Counted from the first letter of the stretch, positions 47,410 through 57,024 are shown. The stretch is 64,000 nt of DNA from Kineosporia mesophila (GCF_021129235.1 NZ_JAJOMA010000015.1:124001-188000); one strand, 5' to 3'. Numbers and translations: made by a program. The notes: generated by a model from the sequence alone, not told the origin.

Positions 47410-49193
47410 GAACCCGGGGCGTCATCGCCGCGGCCCACCGCATCCTCGGCGCGGCCTGGTCGCAGGACCGGTCGCGGATCGTCGTCGCGGCCCTGCTGAT
47501 GATCGGCGGGGCCCTGGCCGCACCGGCCCTGGCGGTCGCGCTGGCCTGGACCACCGGCCGGTTCCTGGCCGGTGACCGCGCCGGGGCCGCCGGGGCGGGT
47601 GCGGTGGTCGCGATCCTCGCCGTCATCACCCTGACCGCGGCCCATTTCGCCCACCTGTACTACTTCGAGATCTCCGAGCAGGCCGAGCTGGCGTTCGACC
47701 AGGAGCTCGCCGCGGCATCGAACGGCACGGCCGGGGTGGCTCATCAGGAACGTCCCGAACAGGCCGACGCGCTCACCGTTCTGCAACGCGAGAGCCGCCA
47801 GTTCCAGGCCGGTCTGGAAGCACTGCTGAGCGCCCTCGGCCTGATACCGGCGATGTTGCTGACGGCGGTGCTGCTGGCCCGGGTGAACCCGGTGCTCCTG
47901 CTGCTGCCGCTGGCGGTGCTGCCCCCGCTGTTCACCGCCCGGGTCGCCGAGCGCATCACCGACCGCGGCCGCGGGGCCAGCAGCGAGGGAACCCGGCTGG
48001 CGCTGAACCTCTTTCATCTGGCCACCGCACCCCGGCACGGTGGTGAGCTACGCATCTTCGCACTGCGCGACGAGCTCGGCCGCCGGCACGAGCGCGCCTG
48101 GTCACAGGCCATGGGCCGGCTCTGGCGGGCACAGGCCCGGGCGGCGCTGGTGCGGGCCGCCGGGCAACTGGTCTTCATCGCCGCCTACGCGCTGGCCGTG
48201 CTGCTGGCGGTGCGCGCGAGCCTGGCCGGTGACCGGCCCCTGGGTGACGTGGTGCTGGTGATCGCCCTCGCCGTGCAGGTGAACGTCCAGGTGACCACCG
48301 CCGTCACGCTGTCCCAGAACCTGAGCCGCATCGCCACCGCCCAGGACCGGCTGGAAGACCTCAAAGAGCTCGCTGCGCAAGACAGTCCGCGGCAGGAAGG
48401 CCACCCGGTCCCGGACCGCCTGACCCACGGCATCGACCTGGAGGCCGTCGGTTTCACCTACCCGGGTGCGACGTCACCGGTGCTGCACGACGTCAGCCTG
48501 CACCTGCCCGCCGGGCACACCGTTGCGGTGGTGGGGGAGAACGGTGCCGGGAAGTCCACCCTGGTCAAGCTTCTGCTGGGTCTGTACCGGCCGGACGCGG
48601 GCCGGATCACCGTCGACGGCACCGACCGGCGCGACCTGCCGACCCAGGACTGGAGAGAGCGCACCTCGGCCGGTTTCCAGGACTTCGTCCGTTACGAGTT
48701 CACCCTCGGCGACGCCGTCGGCGTGGGCGACCTGCCCCACCGGGACGACCCGGCCGCCGTCGGGGCGGCCCTGGACCGCGCCCGGGCCCTCGACGTGCTC
48801 ACAGCGGTGCCGGACGGGGCGGCCACCCGGCTCGGCGCCTCCCACGACGGGTCCGACCTCTCCGGAGGACAGTGGCAGAAAGTGGCCACGGCCAGGGCCT
48901 TCATGCGACCTGACCCACTGCTACTGGTACTCGACGAGCCGTCCTCGGCCCTGGACGCCGCGTCCGAGGACGCGCTGTTCGAGCAGTACGCCGTCACGGC
49001 CCGCCGGGTCGGCGAGGCGGTGGGAGCGGTGACCGTGCTGATCTCGCACCGTTTCTCCACGGTGCGTTCCGCCGACCTGATCGTGGTGCTCGGCCACGGC
49101 ACGGTGGCCGAGTCCGGCACCCACGAGGAGCTCATGGGTGCCGGCGGCACGTACGCGCAGCTCTACCGGCTCCAGTCGCACGCCTACCGATGA
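47406..49193 (+). CDS. ABC exporter half-transporter 2 (permease + ATPase)
   Basis: A 595-residue partner of the preceding exporter, ATGA overlap at 47406-47409. Helices include VAALLMIGGALAAPALAVALAW and VAILAVITLTAAHFAHLYYF, with several more up to residue ~300. ATPase motifs are GENGAGKST, FQDFVRYEF, LSGGQWQKVATARAFM, LLLVLDEPSSALD and LISHRFSTV. Both ATPase sites of the pair are complete. Together they form a heterodimeric exporter likely to move the product of the upstream glycosyltransferase/decarboxylase genes. Confidence 0.9.
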   Translation: MRTRGVIAAAHRILGAAWSQDRSRIVVAALLMIGGALAAPALAVALAWTTGRFLAGDRAGAAGAGAVVAILAVITLTAAHFAHLYYFEISEQAELAFDQELAAASNGTAGVAHQERPEQADALTVLQRESRQFQAGLEALLSALGLIPAMLLTAVLLARVNPVLLLLPLAVLPPLFTARVAERITDRGRGASSEGTRLALNLFHLATAPRHGGELRIFALRDELGRRHERAWSQAMGRLWRAQARAALVRAAGQLVFIAAYALAVLLAVRASLAGDRPLGDVVLVIALAVQVNVQVTTAVTLSQNLSRIATAQDRLEDLKELAAQDSPRQEGHPVPDRLTHGIDLEAVGFTYPGATSPVLHDVSLHLPAGHTVAVVGENGAGKSTLVKLLLGLYRPDAGRITVDGTDRRDLPTQDWRERTSAGFQDFVRYEFTLGDAVGVGDLPHRDDPAAVGAALDRARALDVLTAVPDGAATRLGASHDGSDLSGGQWQKVATARAFMRPDPLLLVLDEPSSALDAASEDALFEQYAVTARRVGEAVGAVTVLISHRFSTVRSADLIVVLGHGTVAESGTHEELMGAGGTYAQLYRLQSHAYR

Positions 49194-49200
49194 CGGGTGG

Positions 49201-50052
49201 TCAGAAACCGTGCCCGGGCGCCGGGAACGTGCCGGCCTTCACCTCGGCGGCGTAGGCGGCGGCGCCCTGGAGCAGCACACCGTGCAGGTCGGCGTACTGC
49301 TTCACGAACCGCGGCAGCCTGCCGGTGTTCAGGCCGAAGGCGTCCTGCCAGACCAGCACCTGGGCGTCGGTCTGGTTGCCCGCGCCGATCCCGATGGTCG
49401 GGATGCGCAGCTCGGCGGTGATCTTCGCGGCCACGTCGGCCGGGACCATCTCCATGAGCACCGCGAAGGCGCCGGCCTCCTGGGCGGCGAGGGCATCGTC
49501 CAGAATTCGGGAGGCATCCTCACCCCGTCCCTGGACCCGGTACCCACCCAGCACGTGCTCGTACTGAGGCGTGAAGCCGATGTGCGCACACACCGGAATG
49601 CCCCCGTCCACCAGCCGTTTGATCTGCGGGGCCATCGCGGCGCCGCCCTCGAGCTTGATCGCCGCGACCCCGGCCTCCTTCATGAACCGCGAGGCGGTGT
49701 CCCAGGCCTGCTCGGGGGAGCCCTGGTAGGAGCCGAACGGCAGGTCGCCCATCACCAGGGCCCGGGAGGCGCCCTGCACGACCGCGCGGGCCAGGGGGAT
49801 CAGCTCGTCGACGGTGATCGGCAGCGACGTGCGGTACCCGTAGACGTTGTTCGCGGCGGAGTCACCCACGAGCAGCACGTCGATGCCGGCCTCGTCGAAG
49901 ACCTGGGCGGTGTACAGGTCGTACGCGGTGAGCATGGTGAACTTCTCGCCGCGGCGCTTCATCTCGAGAAGATGGTGCGTACGGACGCGCCGGGGCGCGG
50001 AGGGCTGCGGGGCGCCGGTGCCGTACGGGGCGGGTTCTTCGGTGTTCGTCAT
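49201..50052 (-). CDS. panB: 3-methyl-2-oxobutanoate hydroxymethyltransferase
   Basis: A 283-residue first enzyme of pantothenate (CoA precursor) synthesis; it adds a hydroxymethyl group from methylene-tetrahydrofolate to 2-oxoisovalerate. Mg2+ and catalytic residues are present in [12 protein letters not shown] (Asp), [10 protein letters not shown] (Asp), AIKLEGG (Glu) and [11 protein letters not shown] (catalytic Glu). [17 protein letters not shown] is the family end signature. The sequence style matches the ordinary actinobacterial PanB. It follows the FadR-type gene by 12 bases on the same strand and so may be read through from that promoter. No other pantothenate gene is nearby. Confidence 0.95.
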   Translation of the reverse strand: MTNTEEPAPYGTGAPQPSAPRRVRTHHLLEMKRRGEKFTMLTAYDLYTAQVFDEAGIDVLLVGDSAANNVYGYRTSLPITVDELIPLARAVVQGASRALVMGDLPFGSYQGSPEQAWDTASRFMKEAGVAAIKLEGGAAMAPQIKRLVDGGIPVCAHIGFTPQYEHVLGGYRVQGRGEDASRILDDALAAQEAGAFAVLMEMVPADVAAKITAELRIPTIGIGAGNQTDAQVLVWQDAFGLNTGRLPRFVKQYADLHGVLLQGAAAYAAEVKAGTFPAPGHGF

Positions 50053-50064
50053 CAGTGTGGTCTT

Positions 50065-50799
50065 TCAGTCGTTGTCTTCGAGCGTGGGCAGCAGCCGCTC
50101 GGTGGCGCTGAGCATGTGCTGCCGCATCGCCTCGGCGGCGGCCAGCGGGTCGCGGGCCTCCAGGCCGGCGAGGATCGCGCGGTGCTCGGCCAGGGTGAGC
50201 CGGGCGTGGTCGACGTCGTTGAGGGCGCGTTCCACCCAGACCCGGATCAGGGAGCGCACGCTGTGCAGCATGTCGCGCAGCAGCACGTTGTCGGCCCCGG
50301 AGGCCAGCTCGTGGTGGAACAGCATGTCGGCCGTGACGAACCGGTGGTAGTCGTGGAGGTTCTCCTCCATCGTCGCGACGTGGGCCGCCAGCGCCTTCAG
50401 TGACGTCTTCGGGGCCCGGGTGGCCGCGAGCAGCGCGGCCTGGGTCTCCAGGCCCTGCCGGACCTCGATCAGTTCCCTGGTCTTGTCCGAGCGCAGCAGG
50501 ATGCCCCACGACAGGGTCTGGGGGAGCAGTTCCGACGTCCCGCCACTGAGATACGTGCCGGAGCCGGGACGCACCGTGACGATGCCGAGGATCTCCAGCG
50601 CCGCCAGGGCCTCCCGCACGGCGGACCGGCCGACACCCATGTGCGTGGCGAGCTGACGCTCCGGTGGGAGACGGTCACCCTCGGCCAGTGAGCCGCTGCC
50701 GATGTAGTCGAGCAGCCGCCGGGTGACCTCGGCCATTGCCGTGGAGCTCTTGATCGTGCCCCCGAATGCGGCATCCAAGCTGCCTGAGTTGTCGCTCAC
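50065..50799 (-). CDS. FadR-type GntR family regulator (FCD domain)
   Basis: A 244-residue regulator. The winged helix is SLAEGDRLPPERQLATHMGVGRSAVREALAALEILGIVTVRPGSGTYL (~36-83). The C-terminal FCD domain has likely metal-binding His in MLFHHELA, and EHRAILAGLEARDP. GTG 50799 is preceded at seven bases by TAACCT, a possible -10 box, and has no ribosome-binding site, so translation may be leaderless. It is divergent from the sugar-transporter operon with operator-like palindromes in the gap. Its ligand is probably a tetrose or tetronate-type intermediate (inference). Confidence 0.9.
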   Translation of the reverse strand: MSDNSGSLDAAFGGTIKSSTAMAEVTRRLLDYIGSGSLAEGDRLPPERQLATHMGVGRSAVREALAALEILGIVTVRPGSGTYLSGGTSELLPQTLSWGILLRSDKTRELIEVRQGLETQAALLAATRAPKTSLKALAAHVATMEENLHDYHRFVTADMLFHHELASGADNVLLRDMLHSVRSLIRVWVERALNDVDHARLTLAEHRAILAGLEARDPLAAAEAMRQHMLSATERLLPTLEDND

Positions 50800-50818
50800 G
50801 CACAGCAGGTTAGCAACC

Positions 50819-50856
50819 GGTCCACCAAAATTGGTCAACCGGTTGACAGGTGGACC
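50819..50856. promoter_or_regulatory. Operator region between FadR-type regulator and MFS/tetrose operon
   Basis: GTCAACCGGTTGAC (50834-50847) is a perfect 14-base palindrome. It is flanked by GGTCCACC (50819-50826) and its exact complement GGTGGACC (50849-50856). The T-G-G-T...A-C-C-A style is that of FadR/GntR operators. Confidence 0.78.
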
Positions 50857-50924
50857 AATCACGATGACGATGGCGAGGAACGCAGACGCCCCGCCCCCCT
50901 GTGTCCTCGAAGGAGAGGCCCCCG

Positions 50925-52307
50925 ATGACGACGACGTCGTTCGAAGAGTCGCAAAGCGACGTGGCTAAGTCAGCCATCAAAAAGGTGACGACCCGGCTGG
51001 TGCCGTTCGTCGCGCTGATGTTCTTCATCAACTACCTGGACCGCTCCGCGATCAGCTTCGCGGGCCCCAACGGCATGGAAGCGGACCTGGGCCTGACCGC
51101 CGCCCAGTACGGATTATCGGCGGGCATCTTCTTCGTCGGGTACATCCTGCTCGAAGTGCCCAGCAACATGGCCCTGCACCGGTTCGGCGCCCGGGTCTGG
51201 CTGGCCCGGATCATGGTCACGTGGGGCATCGTCGCGGTGCTCTTCACGTTCGTGCAGTCGTACACCCAGCTCTCCTGGCTGCGGTTCGCCCTGGGGATCG
51301 CCGAGGCCGGGTTCTTCCCCGGCGCGATCCTCTACCTGAGCCTGTGGGTCCCGTCCCGCTACCGCGCCCGCACCCTGGGCTTCTTCTACCTGGCCCAGCC
51401 CCTCACCAACGTCATCGGCGCCCCGATCGCGGGCTGGCTGATGACGCACGACGGGGCCTTCTTCGGCCTCGAGGGCTGGCGCTTCATGTTCCTCGGCGTC
51501 GGTGCCCCGGCCGTGATCGTCGGCCTGATCGCGTTCTTCTACCTGCCGGACTCCCCGAAGCAGGCGAAGTGGCTGACCGACGACGAACGGAACTGGCTCA
51601 CCACGGCCCTGGCCACGGAGGCCGCGACCAAGGAGGGGGCCGAGTCCGGGAAGGAGTCGGGCCACTCGCTGGACGCCCTCAAGGCCGCCTTCACCAACGG
51701 CCGGGTGTGGGTGCTGAGCCTGATCTACTTCGGCTTCATCTACGGCCTGTACACGCTCGCGTTCTTCCTGCCGACCATCATCGGAGACTTCCAGGAGCAG
51801 TACGACGTCAAGTTCGGCCTGGTCGAGAAGGGCCTGATCACGGCCATTCCGTACGTGCCGGCCGCGATCGTGCTCTATCTGGTCTCCCGGCACGCCGGCC
51901 GGGTCGGGGTGAGGACGATCCACATCGCGCTGCCGGCCTTCACCGGCGCCGTGAGTGTGCCGCTGGCCCTGTTCGCCGGCTCTCCCCAGCTCACGATCGC
52001 CTGCATCGCCGTCACGGCCTGCTCGATCTTCGCTGCGCTGCCGAACTTCTGGACCGTGCCGACGCAGTTCCTCACCGGTGCCGCCGCGGCCGCCGGTATC
52101 GCCCTGATCAACACCTGGGGCAACCTGGCCGGTTTCGCCGCCCCGTACGTGACCGGATGGATCCGCGACGCGAACGACGGCGACATGAAGCTGGCGATGT
52201 TCGTGGTCGGCGCGGCGATGCTCATGTCCTGCCTGCTGATGCTGGCACTGGCCCGCAGCGGCCGGGTGGAGACCTCCGACCGCGTCGAGGTCCCGGTCGG
52301 GCACTGA
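50925..52307 (+). CDS. MFS transporter, anion:cation symporter family (sugar acid / polyol uptake)
   Basis: A 460-residue, 12-helix permease; ATG 50925 has AGGAGAGG upstream. The first helix is VPFVALMFFINYLDRSAISFAG with the N-Y-L-D-R motif of tartrate/phthalate/hexuronate (ACS) transporters. FFVGYILLEVPSNMALHRFGARVWLARIM is the loop 2-3 region, and GIAEAGFFPGAILYLSLW the fourth helix. A soluble loop near 215-245 is charged (AATKEGAESGKESG). It is the first gene of the operon to 56975 and presumably imports its substrate. Confidence 0.9.
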   Translation: MTTTSFEESQSDVAKSAIKKVTTRLVPFVALMFFINYLDRSAISFAGPNGMEADLGLTAAQYGLSAGIFFVGYILLEVPSNMALHRFGARVWLARIMVTWGIVAVLFTFVQSYTQLSWLRFALGIAEAGFFPGAILYLSLWVPSRYRARTLGFFYLAQPLTNVIGAPIAGWLMTHDGAFFGLEGWRFMFLGVGAPAVIVGLIAFFYLPDSPKQAKWLTDDERNWLTTALATEAATKEGAESGKESGHSLDALKAAFTNGRVWVLSLIYFGFIYGLYTLAFFLPTIIGDFQEQYDVKFGLVEKGLITAIPYVPAAIVLYLVSRHAGRVGVRTIHIALPAFTGAVSVPLALFAGSPQLTIACIAVTACSIFAALPNFWTVPTQFLTGAAAAAGIALINTWGNLAGFAAPYVTGWIRDANDGDMKLAMFVVGAAMLMSCLLMLALARSGRVETSDRVEVPVGH

Positions 52308-52353
52308 GCCCCTCCCCGCACACCGACTTTTCGCTACCCCGGAGGAAACTGCA

Positions 52354-54093
52354 ATGACGCGCCTGATCAACGATCCGGCGGCCTTCGCCGACGAGATGAC
52401 CGAGGGCTTCGTGGCCGCGCACGCCGACCGGGTGTGCGCCGTGCCCGGTGGCGTGGTCCGGGCCACCGAGGTCCCGGCCGGTCAGGTGGCCGTCGTGGTC
52501 GGTGGCGGGTCGGGTCACTACCCCGCCTTCGCGGGACTGGTCGGTGCGGGGCTGGCCGACGGTGCCGTGCTCGGCAACGTGTTCGCCTCCCCGTCGGCGC
52601 AACAGGTGGTGAGTGTGGGCAGGGCGACCGAGCGGGGTGGCGGCATCCTGCTCAGCTACGGCAACTACGCCGGTGACTGCCTGAACTTCGACGCCGCGCA
52701 GGAACGTCTGCGGGACAGCGGTATCGAGGTTCGGACCGTGCGGGTGACCGACGACATCTGCAGCGCGCCGATCAGCGAGCGCGGTAAGCGCCGGGGCATC
52801 GCGGGCGACCTGGTGGTCTTCAAGACCGCCGGGGCGGCCGCCGCGCAGGGCCTGCCCCTGGAGCAGGTGACGCAGCTGGCGCAGCGGGCCAACGACCGCA
52901 CCCGCAGCATCGGGGTCGCGTTCTCCGGCTGCACCCTGCCCGGTGCCTCCCAGCCGCTGTTCACCGTTCCCGAGGGCCGGATGGCCGTCGGGCTGGGCAT
53001 CCACGGCGAGCCGGGCCTGGACGAGGTCGACCTGCCCACGGCCGACGGGCTGGCCCAGCTCCTGGTCGAGCGGCTGCTCGCCGAACTGCCCGAGGGCGTC
53101 GAGCGGAACAGCCACGCCGCCGTCCTTCTCAACGGGCTCGGCACGGTCAAGCACGAAGAGCTCTTCGTGGTCTACCGCAAGATCAGCCAGTTGCTGGAGG
53201 ACGCCGGGGTCAGCGTGGTTGCCCCCGAGGTCGGGGAGCTGTGCACCAGTTTCGACATGGCCGGCGTCTCCCTGACGCTGACCTGGCTGGACCCCGAGCT
53301 GGAAGACCTCTGGCTCGCCCCGGCCGACAGCCCGGCGTTCCGGCGGGGCACCCTCTCCCCGCGACCGCGCCGGGCCGGCCTGACCGCAGCGACCCCGGAG
53401 GCCGAGGAGATCCCGCCGGCCACGGACGGGTCCAAGGCGGCGGCCGGGCTTCTCGTCGAGCTGCTGAGCGCGGTCGAGGCCACGATCGAGACGAACGTCG
53501 AGGAGCTGGGCCGCATCGACGCGGTCGCCGGTGACGGTGACCACGGCATCGGTATGCAGCGCGGCGCCAGGGCGGCGGCCGCGGCCGGCCGCGCGGCGTA
53601 CTCCCGGGGCGCCGGCGCCGGTTCGGTGCTGACGGTCGCGGGTGACGCCTGGGCCGACAAGGCCGGTGGCACCTCCGGCGCGCTGTGGGGAATGGCCCTG
53701 CGCCGCATGGGGATCCGCCTCGGCGACCAGGCCGGCCCGACCGCTGCGACCGTCGCCCAGGCCCTGCACGAGGCCCGCACGGCGATCACCGAGACCGGCG
53801 GCGCCCGGCTCGGCGACAAGACCCTGGTCGACGTCCTCATCCCGCTGGACGAGACCTACCGGCGAACCGTCGATTCCGGGTCCGGCGGGATCGAGGCGGC
53901 GGCCATCGCCGCCGCGGAGGGAGAGAAGGCCGCCGCCGCGACCAGCGACCTGCTGCCCAGGACCGGCCGGGCCCGGCCGCACGCCGAGCGCAGCCTCGGC
54001 ACCCCCGACGCCGGGGCCGTCTCGCTCAGCCTGGTGGCCCGGACCGTTCACACCACCCTCAGCACCGTACTCAGCACCACAACCGGAAGGTGA
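52354..54093 (+). CDS. Dihydroxyacetone kinase family protein, DhaK-DhaL fusion (tetrulose kinase candidate)
   Basis: A 579-residue ATP-dependent kinase. The DhaK half has [20 protein letters not shown] (His near residue 57 forms the covalent hemiaminal with the keto sugar) and [16 protein letters not shown] linker near 340-360 leads to DhaL, which has the Asp cluster [13 protein letters not shown] (near 393) and [12 protein letters not shown]. Single-chain kinases of this kind in actinomycetes phosphorylate dihydroxyacetone or erythrulose. The following RpiB-like and TIM-like genes favour L- or D-erythrulose (known LerK/DerK logic). Followed by the RpiB gene after eight bases. Confidence 0.88.
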   Translation: MTRLINDPAAFADEMTEGFVAAHADRVCAVPGGVVRATEVPAGQVAVVVGGGSGHYPAFAGLVGAGLADGAVLGNVFASPSAQQVVSVGRATERGGGILLSYGNYAGDCLNFDAAQERLRDSGIEVRTVRVTDDICSAPISERGKRRGIAGDLVVFKTAGAAAAQGLPLEQVTQLAQRANDRTRSIGVAFSGCTLPGASQPLFTVPEGRMAVGLGIHGEPGLDEVDLPTADGLAQLLVERLLAELPEGVERNSHAAVLLNGLGTVKHEELFVVYRKISQLLEDAGVSVVAPEVGELCTSFDMAGVSLTLTWLDPELEDLWLAPADSPAFRRGTLSPRPRRAGLTAATPEAEEIPPATDGSKAAAGLLVELLSAVEATIETNVEELGRIDAVAGDGDHGIGMQRGARAAAAAGRAAYSRGAGAGSVLTVAGDAWADKAGGTSGALWGMALRRMGIRLGDQAGPTAATVAQALHEARTAITETGGARLGDKTLVDVLIPLDETYRRTVDSGSGGIEAAAIAAAEGEKAAAATSDLLPRTGRARPHAERSLGTPDAGAVSLSLVARTVHTTLSTVLSTTTGR

Positions 54094-54101
54094 ACCCCAG
54101 C

Positions 54102-54563
54102 ATGAGCAAGCTCCGTATCGTCGTCGGCGCGGACGAGGCCGGTTTCGACTACAAGGAGGCGCTCAAGGCCGACCTCCAGGCCAGCGACCAGGTGATCGAG
54201 GTCGTCGACGTCGCCGCCGACCGCGACAACCCCTACCCCGACGTGGCCATCGCCGCGGCCGAGCTGATCGCGGCGGGCAAGGCCGACCGGGCCCTCCTGG
54301 TCTGCGGCACCGGCCTGGGCGTGGCCATCGCGGCCAACAAGGTGCCCGGCATCCGCGCCGTCACCGCGCACGACAGCTTCTCGGTGGAGCGCTCGATCCT
54401 GAGCAACAACGCCCAGGTACTGACCTTCGGCCAGCGTGTCGTCGGCCTGGAGCTGGCCCGCCGCCTGGCCCGGGAGTGGCTGACGTACGAGTTCGACGAC
54501 TCCTCGGCCTCGGCCGGCAAGGTCAGCCGGATCTCCGCCTACGAGGACGCCCAGGCCCAATGA
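54102..54563 (+). CDS. RpiB/LacAB-family sugar-phosphate isomerase (DerI/EryI-like)
   Basis: A 153-residue isomerase. [19 protein letters not shown] replaces the usual G-S-D-H-A-G of ribose-5-phosphate isomerase B (Glu in place of His), a difference shared with tetrose-phosphate isomerases. The catalytic Cys is kept in [16 protein letters not shown] (near 66), and [23 protein letters not shown] follows. In erythritol/threitol pathways such proteins turn D-erythrulose 4-phosphate into D-erythrose 4-phosphate. The stop overlaps the next ATG. Confidence 0.87.
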   Translation: MSKLRIVVGADEAGFDYKEALKADLQASDQVIEVVDVAADRDNPYPDVAIAAAELIAAGKADRALLVCGTGLGVAIAANKVPGIRAVTAHDSFSVERSILSNNAQVLTFGQRVVGLELARRLAREWLTYEFDDSSASAGKVSRISAYEDAQAQ

Positions 54564-55321
54564 GCACCACCTTCGGCGTGAGCCTCAAGATGTACCTGGG
54601 CTACGACCAGACACTGCGCTGGTGCCGGGACGTCGCCCGCCTGTGCGGCGACCACCCGCTGCTCACGGACAAGGGCGGAAAGCTTTTCGTCGCACCGAGT
54701 TTCCCGGCGATCCCGGCCGCTCGCGAGATCTTCCGCGGCACCTCGATCGCGGTCGGTGCGCAGAACCTGGCGCAGGCCGACACCGGTGCCCACACCGGTG
54801 AGGTCGGCGGTCCGCTGCTGCGGGAGGCCGGCGCCCAGTACGTCGAGGTCGGTCACGCCGAGCGGCGCCGGATGTACGGCGAGGACGAGGGCGTGGTGGC
54901 CGGCAAGACGGCCGCCGCGTTGCGCAACGGGCTGGTGCCGGTGCTGTGCATCGGTGAGCCCGAGCCGGTGGACTCCTGCGCGGCGGCCACCGAGTGCGTG
55001 CGTCAGCTGTTCACCGCCCTGCAGGTGAGCGACCGCAAGGCGCTCGGGGGCCGGATAGTGGTCGCTTACGAGCCGATCTGGGCGATCGGTGCCGCGGAAC
55101 CGGCGGGCGAGGAGCACATCCGCACGGTGTGCACCGCGCTGCGTGAGGCCGTGGCCGCCCGTCACGCGCACCCCGACAGCAGCGTCATCTACGGCGGCAG
55201 CGCGGGCCCGGGCCTGTACGGGCTGATCGCCGGGGCCGCGGACGGCGTGTTCCTGGGGCGGTTCGCCCATGACCCGCAGGCCCTGAAAGCCGTGCTGGAC
55301 GAAGGGACGGCAGCAGCATGA
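54560..55321 (+). CDS. Triosephosphate-isomerase-like protein (LerI/EryH-type tetrulose-phosphate isomerase candidate)
   Basis: A 253-residue TIM-fold isomerase. Catalytic residues of TIM are kept: Lys in VSLKMYLGY (near 10; the normal N-W-K-M-N is changed), His in VEVGHAERR (near 98) and Glu in [10 protein letters not shown] (near 170), with phosphate loop YGGSAGP. The loop after Glu is A-A-E-P-A rather than T-G-K-x-A. This kind of divergence is seen in the L-erythrulose-1-phosphate isomerases LerI/EryH, so I do not regard it as the glycolytic enzyme. ATGA overlaps on both sides. Confidence 0.85.
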   Translation: MSTTFGVSLKMYLGYDQTLRWCRDVARLCGDHPLLTDKGGKLFVAPSFPAIPAAREIFRGTSIAVGAQNLAQADTGAHTGEVGGPLLREAGAQYVEVGHAERRRMYGEDEGVVAGKTAAALRNGLVPVLCIGEPEPVDSCAAATECVRQLFTALQVSDRKALGGRIVVAYEPIWAIGAAEPAGEEHIRTVCTALREAVAARHAHPDSSVIYGGSAGPGLYGLIAGAADGVFLGRFAHDPQALKAVLDEGTAAA

Positions 55322-56121
55322 CGATCGGCCTGAGCACGTACTCGTTCTTCTGGCAGTGGCACGCCGAGACCGCCCCGAACCCCATCGGGCTGGACGGGAT
55401 GGTCGAGAAGACAGCCGATCTCGGGGTCGGCCTGCTCCAGATCTGCGACTACCCGCAGATCGAGAGCTACACCGACGCCCAGCTGAAGGCCCTCAAGGCC
55501 CTCGGCGACAGCCGGGGCGTCGCGTTCGAGCTGGGCACCCGCGGGGTCACCCCCGAGCACCTGGCGCTGTACCTGCGGCTGGCCCAGGCGCTCGACGTCA
55601 CGCTGGTGCGCAGCATGTTCTACTCGGCCACCTCCCGGCCCACACCGGAGCAGGCCGGGCGGATGCTGAAGGACGCCGTTCCCACCTACGAGCGGGCGGG
55701 TGTCACGATCGCGCTGGAGACCTACGAGCAGGTGCCGACCGCCACCCTGGTCGACGTCGTCACCGCCGTGGGGTCACCGAACCTGGGCATCTGCCTGGAC
55801 CCGGCCAACTGCGTGGCCGCCCTCGAGCACCCGGACGACGTGGTGCGCCGCACCGCCGCCCTGGTGAAGAACATTCACGTCAAGGACTTCTCCTTCAGCC
55901 GCAAGGACGGCTGGGTCGGCTTCACGCTGGCCGGGATTCCCCTGGGAGAAGGCCTTCTCGACTACCACGGCCTGATCGCCGCGGTGCGCCCGGACGAGCA
56001 GGGCATCCACCAGATCATCGAGCACTGGGTGCCCTGGCAGGGCGACAGCGCCACCACCTGCGATCTCGAAGACCGCTGGACCGTATCCAACCTGGAAACC
56101 CTGAGGAGTTACCGCAAATGA
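55318..56121 (+). CDS. Sugar phosphate isomerase/epimerase family (xylose-isomerase-like TIM barrel)
   Basis: A 267-residue metal-dependent TIM barrel. Likely ligands lie in VTIALETYEQV (Glu near 140), LGICLDPANCVAAL (Asp near 166) and NIHVKDFSF (His/Asp near 190), in the usual order of the family. Start ATG 55318 overlaps the previous stop. Reaction not assignable: it could epimerise a tetrulose or an acid sugar as EryC or OtnI-type proteins do, or 3-epimerise a ketose. Confidence 0.82.
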   Translation: MTIGLSTYSFFWQWHAETAPNPIGLDGMVEKTADLGVGLLQICDYPQIESYTDAQLKALKALGDSRGVAFELGTRGVTPEHLALYLRLAQALDVTLVRSMFYSATSRPTPEQAGRMLKDAVPTYERAGVTIALETYEQVPTATLVDVVTAVGSPNLGICLDPANCVAALEHPDDVVRRTAALVKNIHVKDFSFSRKDGWVGFTLAGIPLGEGLLDYHGLIAAVRPDEQGIHQIIEHWVPWQGDSATTCDLEDRWTVSNLETLRSYRK

Positions 56122-56975
56122 GCGACAAGCAGCTGACCATCGCCGTCATCGGTGCCGGTGGCAAGATGGGCATGCGGGTCTCCAACAACCTGCAGCGCAG
56201 CAACCACACCGTCTTCTACGTCGAGAACGGCGAGGCGGGCAAGGCGCGCACCATCGAGGCCGGCCGTGAGCTCTCCGAGGCCGCCGACGCGGTCAAGGAC
56301 GCCGACGTCGTCATCCTGTCGGTGCCCGACATCGCCCTGGGCCCGGTTTCCGAGGCCATCGTGCCGCAGGTCAACCCGGGCACCGTGGTGCTCACCCTCG
56401 ACCCGGCCGCCGCCTACGCCAACCTGCTGTTCCGTCGCGACGACATCGAGTACGTCGTGGCCCACCCGTGCCACCCGTCGGTCTTCCTGCAGCGCAAGAC
56501 CCAGGCCGAGCTCGACGACACCTTCGGCGGCATCGCCGCCGCGCAGGACGTCGTCGCCGCGATCGAGTCCGGCGACGCCGGGAAGCAGGCCATCGCCGAA
56601 GAGGTCATCAAGCTGATGTACGCGCCCGTCCTGGACGTGCACTGGGTGACCGTCAAGCAGCTGGCCTACCTCGAGCCGACCCTGGTCGAGGTCGTCGCCT
56701 GCATGATCGGTGACCTCCTGAACGAGGCCCTGTCCGAGACCGTCAACAAGGTCGGCGTGCCCGAGCCCGCCGCCCGCGCCATGCTGATGGGCCACGTCCA
56801 GGTCGCTCTGGCCAACGGCCTGCGCGGCGACAACCCGTTCTCCGACGCCTGCCTGATCGCGATGGACTACGGCCGCGAGAAGCTGATCAAGGACGACTGG
56901 AAGAGCATCTTCGACGACACCGAGCTCGACAGCGTGCTCAAGCAGATGCTGCACCTGGACCACATCCACCGCTGA
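56118..56975 (+). CDS. NAD-binding dehydrogenase with phosphogluconate dehydrogenase C-terminal (PGDH_C) domain
   Basis: A 285-residue oxidoreductase. Rossmann motif IAVIGAGGKMGMRVSNNL (9-26), VVILSVPD near 70, YVVAHPCHPSVF near 119, and a helical C-terminal half with LAYLEPTLVEVVACMIGDLLNEAL. H-P-C-H-P is characteristic of the PGDH_C family rather than classical 6-phosphogluconate dehydrogenase. As I recall, this family includes the D-apionate oxidoisomerase ApnO, so an oxidation (with possible isomerisation) of a branched or C4 acid sugar is conceivable. ATGA overlap with the preceding gene; last gene before a strong terminator. Confidence 0.8.
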   Translation: MSDKQLTIAVIGAGGKMGMRVSNNLQRSNHTVFYVENGEAGKARTIEAGRELSEAADAVKDADVVILSVPDIALGPVSEAIVPQVNPGTVVLTLDPAAAYANLLFRRDDIEYVVAHPCHPSVFLQRKTQAELDDTFGGIAAAQDVVAAIESGDAGKQAIAEEVIKLMYAPVLDVHWVTVKQLAYLEPTLVEVVACMIGDLLNEALSETVNKVGVPEPAARAMLMGHVQVALANGLRGDNPFSDACLIAMDYGREKLIKDDWKSIFDDTELDSVLKQMLHLDHIHR

Positions 56976-57024
56976 TCCACCGCTGATCCACCCACGGATC
57001 CACCCGCTGATCCGCAGCGTCCCC

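Noticed and set aside
54560-55321. Glycolytic triosephosphate isomerase tpiA
   Set aside because: The N-W-K-M-N and loop-6 motifs are changed and it is embedded in a kinase/RpiB sugar operon, not with gap-pgk.
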